Source: Chloroflexota bacterium
Lineage (GTDB): Bacteria; Chloroflexota; Limnocylindria; Limnocylindrales; CSP1-4
Direction: 5' to 3'
Assembly: GCA_021786915.1 (NCBI GenBank)
Contig: JAJYMP010000704.1
Span: 1-5,341, forward strand
Length of the DNA stretch: 5,341 nt
Under the pieces are notes generated by a model that made no database searches, had not been told where the DNA came from, and saw only the letters and a program-made list of their open reading frames with translations. Of this stretch, positions 1 through 4,148 are shown piece after piece (position 1 is the first letter of the stretch; the number at the start of each line of letters is the position of its first letter). The position numbers and the translations under genes were made by a program.

Positions 1-439
1 CCCACGATCGGCCACGCCGGTCGGCGTGGACCCCCAGATGATCCTCGAACCGCCAAGTCGACAGGTCGTCGCCGGCGGGCGACAGTCGGAGCGGCAGGCG
101 GCGGGCGATCTCGGCCGTCACCGCCGCCGGCCCCAGGTCGTGCACGAGCACGCGGAAGCGGTTGACGGCCTTGTGCTGGTAGTCGCCAACCTCGGCGTAG
201 AGCTCCAGCGCCGCGCGGACGACGTCGACGACGCGCCAGGGGGGGGCGAACAGGTCGAGCTGTCGGCGAGTCGCGACGGTCGTGCCCCGACGAGAGAGAC
301 CACCATTTCGGACCGGGGTAAGTGCGCCCAAACCGGGTGGTTCTGGGCTCGGTCCGTGAACCGCAACGAATATGACGCGGCCATGCGCGCGACAGGGCGA
401 TTTGTTGCAGATGTCTCTCAGGTATTGATCGACATCCAT
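1..439 (-). CDS. Partial nitrite/sulfite reductase-like protein (siroheme family), 3' end outside the window
   Basis: A minus-strand frame stays open from the left edge to an ATG at 439-437, about 146 codons. Residues coded from about 307 down to 1 match, from memory, the middle of ferredoxin-type nitrite/sulfite reductases (the NirA/CobG-like group): a NGGLS segment at the place of the family's GGGLS, then LDLFAPPWRVVDVVRAAL, then NRFRVLVHDLG at the place of the family's ARLKFLLxDWG, then DHLGVHADR at the place of GVHxQ. These enzymes reduce nitrite or sulfite at siroheme plus a 4Fe-4S cluster. The cluster cysteines lie outside what is visible. A complete protein would have roughly 200 more residues before NGGLS; here only 44 precede it, starting MDVDQYLRDIC. 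Third-position GC is about 95% by eye below 285 but near 55% upstream, so the first 50 codons may be unrelated or noncoding sequence joined at a breakpoint. No Shine-Dalgarno precedes the ATG. The family assignment is moderately sure; the start and intactness are not. Confidence 0.55.
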   Translation of the reverse strand, partial: MDVDQYLRDICNKSPCRAHGRVIFVAVHGPSPEPPGLGALTPVRNGGLSRRGTTVATRRQLDLFAPPWRVVDVVRAALELYAEVGDYQHKAVNRFRVLVHDLGPAAVTAEIARRLPLRLSPAGDDLSTWRFEDHLGVHADRRGRSW

Positions 440-453
440 CGACCGTGTTAGAA
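425..453 (+). promoter_or_regulatory. Possible promoter before the beta-propeller gene
   Basis: TTGATC at 425-430 is followed after 17 bases by TTAGAA at 448-453, about 37 bases before the ATG at 490. The spacer holds a direct repeat ATCGAC at 428-433 and 438-443, one helical turn apart, which could be a binding site. The -10 match is weak, so this is only a candidate. Confidence 0.22.
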
Positions 454-478
454 GGAGCAAGAGTCGGGCCGTCCATGC

Positions 479-482
479 GGAG
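479..482 (+). promoter_or_regulatory. Ribosome binding site for the beta-propeller gene
   Basis: GGAG lies 7 bases before the ATG at 490. It supports that ATG over the overlapping alternative starts at 483 and 518 in other frames. Confidence 0.5.
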
Positions 483-489
483 TTGACCC

Positions 490-873
490 ATGCAACAGGA
501 TCGGTCACCTCTCGGGGTTGGTTTTCGGTGGACCTTGCCTGTCGAGGGGATCGGGCGCGTACCCCTTCTCAAGGATGGTGTTGTCGGACTGTCGGTCTAC
601 GACCATCGGACCTGGGAAACCCGTTTCGGCGCGATCGAAGCGCGCACCGGAGAACCATTGTGGTGGACGCACCTCTACTCCACGGCCTATGCCCGGGCGG
701 CATCTGATGGACGGCATTTCTTCGCTCCGTTCGGGCCGACCCGCATCGCTGCGCTGTCCATGGCCAATGGTGCGGTCGATTGGGTCTTCGACACCGGCAC
801 GCGTGTCCGAAGCAGCCCAGTTCTCGCAGACAGCGAGCTGATCATGGCGGCTGGCGACCGACGAAGCCTTTGA
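490..873 (+). CDS. Truncated PQQ-like beta-propeller protein, probably broken
   Basis: This 127-residue product looks like the start of a PQQ-like (BamB/quinoprotein-type) beta-propeller. Two blade signatures are visible: AIEARTGEPLWW near residues 48-59 and AALSMANGAVDWVFDTG near 88-104. Each is the usual A-x-D/E-xx-(T)G-xx-x-W pattern, followed by RVRSSPVLADSELIMAAGD, the typical opening of a next blade. Propellers of this kind usually have seven or eight blades and more than 300 residues, so only about two and a half blades remain. No signal peptide is seen. The ATG has a GGAG ribosome site. The frame stops at TGA 871-873 just where the third blade should continue; another frame (about 851-994) reads EAFDRVS, a plausible continuation, so a frameshift near 850-860 is likely. 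The MFS gene follows at once on the same strand. The fold is fairly certain; the specific role is unknown and the protein may not be functional. Confidence 0.6.
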   Translation: MQQDRSPLGVGFRWTLPVEGIGRVPLLKDGVVGLSVYDHRTWETRFGAIEARTGEPLWWTHLYSTAYARAASDGRHFFAPFGPTRIAALSMANGAVDWVFDTGTRVRSSPVLADSELIMAAGDRRSL

Positions 874-882
874 CCGTGTGAG

Positions 883-2187
883 TTGCGGCTCACCTGGCCC
901 CGGCGCGGGCCATCTGGCCGGTCTCGAGCCGAACATCGTTCGCTCCTCGGGCTGGCCAGATGGGCCCATCAGCTGCGAGCACGCTCGCAGCTGATTTCGC
1001 ATGCCGAGCGACGTCCACTGATAGCCTTTGTGGGAAATGCCTTCTCCGAGCGGGCGATCGAGGTCTATCTACTCTGGGCGGTCGCGGCTGGGCAACAGTC
1101 GAGCTTGGCGGTAAGTGCAATCTTCGTCGCTCGGTTTGCCCCGCCGGTCTTGGTCGGCCCGCTAATGTACCGAGCCGTCCAACGGTGGCAGCCGAGTTCG
1201 TTGATGGTTGCCTCGCAGATTGCGAAGATAGGGCCGCTTTGTGGGCTGCTTCTTGCGGCAACGACGTCGCGATGGGCCGTGCTCGTGCTCGTGCCGCTCG
1301 CAGCGGCCGCCTCTCTTGCATCTTTCACGTTCGACGTCGCGTTTCAGACCACAATTCCGGAGTATGTGCAGGGTAATCGATTGGAGACCGTCAATTCCGC
1401 GCTGCATCTGCTGCGGCAGGGATCCAACGCTCTCGCACCAGCTGTCGGCGGGGTGGTGCTTGCGGCGGCCGGAGGTCACGCGCTCGTCACCATTGGCATC
1501 GTCCTTACGTCCGCCGCTCTTGCGGCGACTGTCGCCGCATCCCGCTCCGGCCATCCTGCTGCCGCTCAATTGCAGCCGGCCGACGGCGCGAGGAACCAGC
1601 CCCGCGAGACTCGGATCGGGGCCAGCTCGACAGTGGCGTTCGTCGTGACGACGGTCGTCGCCGTCAACATCGCGATCGCGGGCACGTATACGCTGATGCC
1701 CCGCTACGTTCAGGCCGTAGTAGGGGGTGGCCCTGCTGTCTTCGGCGTCGTGCAGGCCGCTGGAGCGGTTGGCGCGATCCTGGGCGCGGCGCTGTTCGGC
1801 GCCGGAATCACGCGCGCTTTCGCAGGATCGACGGTGTCCGTTGGCATTGGCCTGACGGCCTTGGCTGTACTCCTGCTCGTTGCCCTGCCACATGTCGTTA
1901 CGGCCGCAGCCGGGTCGCTGCTAATAGGGTTTGGCTCGGTGACCGCGACCCTTGCTGCCAACGTGCTGTTGCAGCGGCGCCTCAGCGGAGCAGCTCTATC
2001 GGCTGCGATGGTCAGCAAGAGCTTGGCCGTTCGTATCGCCGTTCTTGTGTCGAGTCTCGCGGCTGGCTTCGTTGCGGACGAGATAGGGCTTGGGACGACG
2101 TTGGTTGTTCTTGCAGTCGCAGTCGCAACCGTCGGCGCCTTAGCCGCTTCGCTTGGCCGGCTCCCACTGGTGCGTGCTTCCCAGTGA
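883..2187 (+). CDS. MFS transporter, 12 transmembrane helices, uncertain 5' end
   Basis: This is a major facilitator superfamily permease of the EntS/MFS_3 type, expected in the cytoplasmic membrane as a proton-coupled exporter of small molecules; the substrate cannot be told. Twelve hydrophobic segments are visible at roughly residues 46-69, 74-98, 105-126, 130-156, 182-198, 200-219, 248-270, 280-305, 312-332, 336-358, 375-396 and 400-425. A polar linker at about 220-247 separates the two six-helix halves. The first 36 residues are arginine-rich (such as WPRRGPSGRSR) and do not look like a real MFS N-terminus. The only usual initiation codon before helix 1 is TTG at 883, without a ribosome site. 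A CTG at 991 (residue 37) would give a normal-length N-terminus and overlaps, as CTGA, the stop of the shifted propeller frame at 992-994. GTG at 1030 would cut into helix 1. Third-position GC is about 70%, clearly below the recombinase operon. Family assignment is firm; start and expression are unsure. Confidence 0.85.
   Translation: MRLTWPRRGPSGRSRAEHRSLLGLARWAHQLRARSQLISHAERRPLIAFVGNAFSERAIEVYLLWAVAAGQQSSLAVSAIFVARFAPPVLVGPLMYRAVQRWQPSSLMVASQIAKIGPLCGLLLAATTSRWAVLVLVPLAAAASLASFTFDVAFQTTIPEYVQGNRLETVNSALHLLRQGSNALAPAVGGVVLAAAGGHALVTIGIVLTSAALAATVAASRSGHPAAAQLQPADGARNQPRETRIGASSTVAFVVTTVVAVNIAIAGTYTLMPRYVQAVVGGGPAVFGVVQAAGAVGAILGAALFGAGITRAFAGSTVSVGIGLTALAVLLLVALPHVVTAAAGSLLIGFGSVTATLAANVLLQRRLSGAALSAAMVSKSLAVRIAVLVSSLAAGFVADEIGLGTTLVVLAVAVATVGALAASLGRLPLVRASQ
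910..963. repeat. 10-bp inverted repeat with 34-base spacer
   Basis: CCATCTGGCC at 910-919 is the exact reverse complement of GGCCAGATGG at 954-963. The right arm overlaps the palindrome at 959-970, so this belongs to a run of dyads at the propeller/transporter junction. In RNA the two structures would exclude each other. Confidence 0.5.
959..970. repeat. 12-bp perfect palindrome GATGGGCCCATC
   Basis: GATGGGCCCATC is identical on both strands. It shares base 970 with the larger inverted repeat at 970-993. It could be a protein-binding dyad; it has no loop and so would not form an ordinary hairpin. Confidence 0.55.
970..993. repeat. Perfect 11-bp inverted repeat with 2-base centre
   Basis: CAGCTGCGAGC at 970-980 pairs exactly with GCTCGCAGCTG at 983-993 across AC. 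As RNA this gives a 10-bp stem with a CACG loop. ATTTCG follows on the plus strand, too short a T run for a classical terminator. It lies in the doubtful 5' part of the transporter frame and ends exactly at the CTG that could start that gene. It may be a terminator or attenuator between the two genes, or an operator. Confidence 0.6.
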
Positions 2188-2508
2188 AGAGAACACGCTC
2201 GGCGGCGGGGATGAGCCGCCCGGACATGGAGGACCGCACAGTCCGGCGAGGCACGGCTTGGATCCCTGGTCTCCAGTCTGCCGCTGGAAGCGGGCATGCG
2301 AGGGAGTCCTTCTTGGACCTGCCTGCCGCAGCCCAAACCCCCGCAGACCCGTGGACCTGGCCGGTGAACGGCGTGTGCCAATACCAGGTCCTTGCGCCCA
2401 AGCGACGAGGACGCCCTCCTTCGGGCCCTCCGGGCGGGTCGGCAGGCTCTCCAATGACACGGATCGCTGGGTCCGGGACGGGGCGCTCTCTGGACTAGCC
2501 TCGGGACG
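2188..2508. other. Convergent gene-poor interval with several potential RNA hairpins
   Basis: This 321-base stretch separates the ends of the MFS gene (plus) and the small membrane gene (minus). Frames are open on both strands (plus 2184-2498, minus 2140-2460), but the products are proline-, glycine- and arginine-rich with no recognisable motif or hydrophobic segment, and neither has a ribosome site. The plus frame would overlap the MFS stop as GTGA, so a small coupled gene cannot be excluded. Visible dyads are CCGGAC/GTCCGG (2220-2225, 2241-2246), CCGCT-GGA-AGCGG (2281-2293), GGACCTGG/CCAGGTCC (2353-2360, 2384-2391) and CGCCC/GGGCG (2412-2416, 2432-2436). No poly-T tract follows any of them. 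Confidence 0.5.
2353..2391. terminator. Possible bidirectional terminator hairpin between convergent genes
   Basis: GGACCTGG at 2353-2360 pairs exactly with CCAGGTCC at 2384-2391 around a 23-base loop, between two genes that converge. There is no T tract on either side and the loop is long, so terminator function is inferred mainly from position. Confidence 0.25.
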
Positions 2509-2805
2509 TCACCCGGCGCTTACCGGCTTGCGAGGCAGAACGTCGGCGATCGCGAACGCCAGGATGGCGGGCACCAGATAAAGGCCTCCTATGTCCATGC
2601 CTAGGATGCAGACGAAGAACAGCGCCAGATCGACCGCCACCGCGGCCCAAGGGGCCATCGTCGAGACCCCTCGACCGGCGGCCATGATGCCGAGCCAGAG
2701 GAGCGCATACCGAGGCGAGGGCAGTCCGGGGTTGAGCGCGATGAAGAGCAGGGCGGCGATAAGGAGCAGCCAGGGCACGACGACGTGCAGGGTGCTGTCG
2801 CCCAC
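2509..2805 (-). CDS. Small four-helix membrane protein, unknown function
   Basis: This encodes a 98-residue integral membrane protein. Hydrophobic segments lie at about residues 6-24, 33-50, 54-72 and 75-90, and the short tail PRKPVSAG is basic and probably cytoplasmic. No catalytic or family motif is recognised. The GTG at 2805-2803 is the first start after the upstream stop and gives a frame that begins directly with helix 1. There is no good Shine-Dalgarno, only 10 bases lie between the TAG of the secreted-protein gene and this GTG, and translation may be coupled. Third-position GC is about 84% by count, as expected of a real gene in this DNA, and the two overlapping frames give cysteine/serine or arginine-rich products that look like shadows. 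The tight spacing suggests one transcript with the secreted protein, and the membrane protein could help its export or anchoring, but nothing in the sequence proves that. Confidence 0.75.
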   Translation of the reverse strand: MGDSTLHVVVPWLLLIAALLFIALNPGLPSPRYALLWLGIMAAGRGVSTMAPWAAVAVDLALFFVCILGMDIGGLYLVPAILAFAIADVLPRKPVSAG

Positions 2806-2815
2806 ATGCCGCAGA

Positions 2816-3670
2816 CTAGCCGAGGTAGTACTCCCAGTTGATCAGGAACAGACAGCCACTCGTCGCCCAGGTATCGATGTTGAAGTTGCCCTGACCTCCG
2901 ACGTAGGTGTAGATCTCGTTCGGGTTGTAGTAGGTCGTCGTCGTGCCACACGTTGGCGACGGGAACGGGCTGGAGGTCTGCATTGAGGCGATGCTGTAGG
3001 TGTAGGACCCGTATTCCGGCGGAATGATCCCGTAGCCCAGGTAGTTGTACGTGAGATGCCAGCCGTTGTTCACGTCCCAGTACAGCGAATAGTTGTATCC
3101 GTAGCTAGTGATGTTGCCGGAGCCGTCCCAGTAGACGTCCGCCTCGTCGTAAGCGGACGACAACGTGATGAGAAGCGGGTCGTACCATCGAGTGTAAACG
3201 TAATGGGAGGCATAGCCTCCGCTCGTGAGAGGAGATGCGCTCAGCGGCGCCGACCCTCCGGAAAGAGCCGGCTGGTCGCGTTTGATCGCCGCCGCCGCCT
3301 CGGCAGCGGATACCAGCCCGGTGACCACCAGTTCCCTGTGGGTCGTCGGATCGATCGCCAGCTCGCGAACGACCCCCGGAGTATCTCCCGTCGTGTGATA
3401 CGTCAACGGATAGCGCCACGCCCCCGACGAATCCAAGGTCCCGCTCACAACGTAGTAGCGAGCGTCCATCGGTGCCGGGGTCGCCGGACCTGACACGGCG
3501 GACGGTGCGGACGCATAGAACGATGCAGGCCCTGAGATCCCAACGACGTTGCCCGTCAACCATGGCCCGCTGTCAGCCATGACACTCGGCACTGCCGACA
3601 CGAGGAGCGAGCCTGCGAGCAGAGACGCCGGTAGCACCAGACGCAGGAAGCGCGATTGCGGAGATTGCAC
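2816..3670 (-). CDS. Secreted Tyr/Gly-rich protein with Sec signal peptide, unknown function
   Basis: This is a 284-residue exported protein. An N-terminal signal peptide is clear: basic residues R7 and R10, a hydrophobic core at about 11-27, and a V-M-A cleavage site before D33. The mature part has a linker-like Ala/Ser/Pro section (to about 70), a section with YYVVSGTLDSSGAWRYPLTY, and a C-terminal half very rich in Tyr, Asn, Gly, Ser and Trp that alternates polar and aromatic residues as in extracellular beta-structure. Only two cysteines occur in the mature chain, C241 in SPTCGTTTTYY and C273 in TSGCLFLINW, and they probably form a disulfide. No lipobox, LPxTG, repeat or enzyme signature is seen. 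The GTG start at 3670-3668 is preceded by GGAGG five bases away. It heads a unit with the small membrane protein and has a long upstream region with hairpins. It may be an extracellular binding or surface protein; I do not recognise the family with confidence. Confidence 0.85.
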   Translation of the reverse strand: MQSPQSRFLRLVLPASLLAGSLLVSAVPSVMADSGPWLTGNVVGISGPASFYASAPSAVSGPATPAPMDARYYVVSGTLDSSGAWRYPLTYHTTGDTPGVVRELAIDPTTHRELVVTGLVSAAEAAAAIKRDQPALSGGSAPLSASPLTSGGYASHYVYTRWYDPLLITLSSAYDEADVYWDGSGNITSYGYNYSLYWDVNNGWHLTYNYLGYGIIPPEYGSYTYSIASMQTSSPFPSPTCGTTTTYYNPNEIYTYVGGQGNFNIDTWATSGCLFLINWEYYLG

Positions 3671-3675
3671 GTGGC

Positions 3676-3680
3676 CCTCC
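3676..3680 (-). promoter_or_regulatory. Ribosome binding site GGAGG for the secreted-protein gene
   Basis: GGAGG on the minus strand sits five bases before the GTG at 3670. This is the strongest Shine-Dalgarno in the window and fixes that non-ATG start. Confidence 0.75.
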
Positions 3681-3702
3681 AGTCAGCCGCGACCCTCACG
3701 TA

Positions 3703-3732
3703 GAAGGCGCGGGCGCTCGACCGGGCGCCTTC
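3703..3732 (-). repeat. 8-bp inverted repeat in the leader of the secreted-protein gene
   Basis: GAAGGCGC at 3703-3710 pairs exactly with GCGCCTTC at 3725-3732 around 14 bases. In the minus-strand leader it would form a hairpin about 33 bases before the GTG, upstream of the ribosome site, where it could influence stability or translation. Confidence 0.5.
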
Positions 3733-3775
3733 CGCGCTGTGAAAACAGGCCGGTAGCCAGTAGAGACGCTTCGAC

Positions 3776-3806
3776 TCCGTCCGATGGGGCCCCACGCCCC
3801 GACGGA
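3776..3806 (-). repeat. Composite GC-rich hairpin (6 bp + 5 bp with a 4-base bulge)
   Basis: TCCGTC at 3776-3781 pairs with GACGGA at 3801-3806, and inside it GGGGC at 3786-3790 pairs with GCCCC at 3796-3800 around a 5-base loop. The bases 3782-3785 bulge out. The core TGGGGCCCCA at 3785-3794 is also a perfect 10-bp palindrome. It has no T tract. It probably lies in the long leader of the secreted-protein gene. Confidence 0.45.
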
Positions 3807-3897
3807 TCCAGCTAATCGTGCACCATTGGACCTCCAGCAGAGCAAGCGGGCCGACCCGAGAGCCGCCACCGCGCCATGCTCGCGTGCGGCACCATGC

Positions 3898-3928
3898 ACG
3901 GTACCCTCCCCCGCTTCGGCGGTGTCAA
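3898..3928 (-). promoter_or_regulatory. Candidate promoter for the secreted-protein unit
   Basis: On the minus strand a perfect TTGACA box (3928-3923) is followed after 19 bases by TACCGT (3903-3898), which fits the TAnnnT form common in GC-rich bacteria. A GGTACC at a 17-base distance is the alternative -10. The -35 overlaps the dyad GTGTC-AATA-GACAC at 3922-3935, a possible operator. It would give a leader of roughly 220 bases, holding the two hairpins at 3703-3732 and 3776-3806. The spacer is longer than ideal. Confidence 0.3.
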
Positions 3929-3935
3929 TAGACAC
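3922..3935. repeat. Dyad GTGTC-AATA-GACAC over the candidate -35 box
   Basis: Perfect 5-bp arms flank AATA. It overlaps TTGACA on the minus strand, so a bound dimeric regulator would block that promoter. It directly follows a small CCGC-TTCG-GCGG hairpin at 3911-3922. Confidence 0.35.
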
Positions 3936-4085
3936 TTCTGCGTACCTTCCCCGTACTGTTGCCAGCCCCAGCTGCACCGCACGCCAGTTCCCAGTGACTG
4001 CCTTCGACACCGCTGAAGAGATCGGTGTTGGAGCCGTGTCACGAGGTCGAAGGCGCTGCGTCGGCCGCCGCACCCGCGACCGGGT

Positions 4086-4113
4086 ACCGCGACCACATCG
4101 CGATAGTCGCGGT
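4086..4113. promoter_or_regulatory. Operator-like 8-bp inverted repeat overlapping the operon's -35 box
   Basis: ACCGCGAC at 4086-4093 is the exact reverse complement of GTCGCGGT at 4106-4113; arm centres are 20 bases apart, two helical turns. A third copy of the half-site (CCGCGACC) lies at 4074-4081. The right arm touches the -35 at 4113. This is a good place for a dimeric regulator, possibly the first gene's product. An alternative reading is part of an attachment site for the serine recombinase. Confidence 0.45.
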
Positions 4114-4141
4114 TGCACGATTCCAGTGGTACATGTAACAT
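4113..4141 (+). promoter_or_regulatory. Leaderless-type promoter of the recombinase operon
   Basis: TTGCAC at 4113-4118, an exact 17-base spacer, then TAACAT at 4136-4141 match the sigma70-type consensus (TTGaca, TAnnnT). Only seven bases, AGCGACC, separate the -10 from the ATG at 4149, so transcription should start on or next to the A of the start codon. There is no Shine-Dalgarno before that ATG, which agrees with leaderless translation. Confidence 0.6.
4130..4137. promoter_or_regulatory. Palindrome TACATGTA across the -10 edge
   Basis: TACATGTA is a perfect 8-bp palindrome covering the end of the spacer and the first two bases of the -10 box. Short palindromes of this kind at the -10 are typical operators of ribbon-helix-helix repressors, and such a protein is coded directly downstream. 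Self-repression is inferred. Confidence 0.4.
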
Positions 4142-4148
4142 AGCGACC

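Larger units (their letters stand above)
3671..4148. other. Divergent control region between the secreted-protein unit and the recombinase operon
   Basis: No convincing gene lies in these 478 bases; the open frames here are rich in Arg, Pro and Ser and carry no domains. It contains the leader and candidate promoter of the minus-strand secreted gene on the left, and the promoter and operator-like repeats of the plus-strand operon on the right. The octamer CCGCGACC occurs at 3687-3694, 4074-4081 and 4087-4094, with the inverted form GTCGCGG at 4106-4112. GTACC-C/T-TCCCC occurs at 3901-3911 and 3942-3952. Codon-use style differs on its two sides, so a mobile-element boundary could lie inside it. 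Confidence 0.6.

Noticed and set aside
26..451. Long plus-strand open frame antisense to the reductase-like gene
   Set aside because: The product is Arg/Gly/Asp-rich without motifs, and the opposite strand gives recognisable reductase segments with strong third-position GC bias.
475..486. Three-codon frame ATG CGG AGT TGA just before the propeller gene, with AAGGAG at 452-457
   Set aside because: The AAGGAG is 17 bases from this ATG, too far for normal initiation, and so short a leader peptide has no other support.
505..1002. Minus-strand open frame of 165 codons across the propeller gene
   Set aside because: It is Arg/Pro-rich with no domain, while the plus strand shows clear propeller blade motifs.
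1162..1893. Minus-strand open frame of 243 codons inside the MFS gene
   Set aside because: The product is Arg/Gly/Asp-rich and featureless, an antisense shadow of the 12-helix transporter.
2184..2498. Plus-strand frame of 104 codons overlapping the MFS stop as GTGA
   Set aside because: The overlap is suggestive, but the product is Pro/Gly/Arg-rich, lacks any motif, has weak third-position bias (about 72%), and competing open frames exist on the other strand. Kept only as a possibility in the interval description.
4113..4148. Upstream TTG start for the RHH gene giving 12 extra residues
   Set aside because: That TTG is part of the -35 box of the promoter; the ATG at 4149 has ideal leaderless spacing and starts just before the RHH strand.
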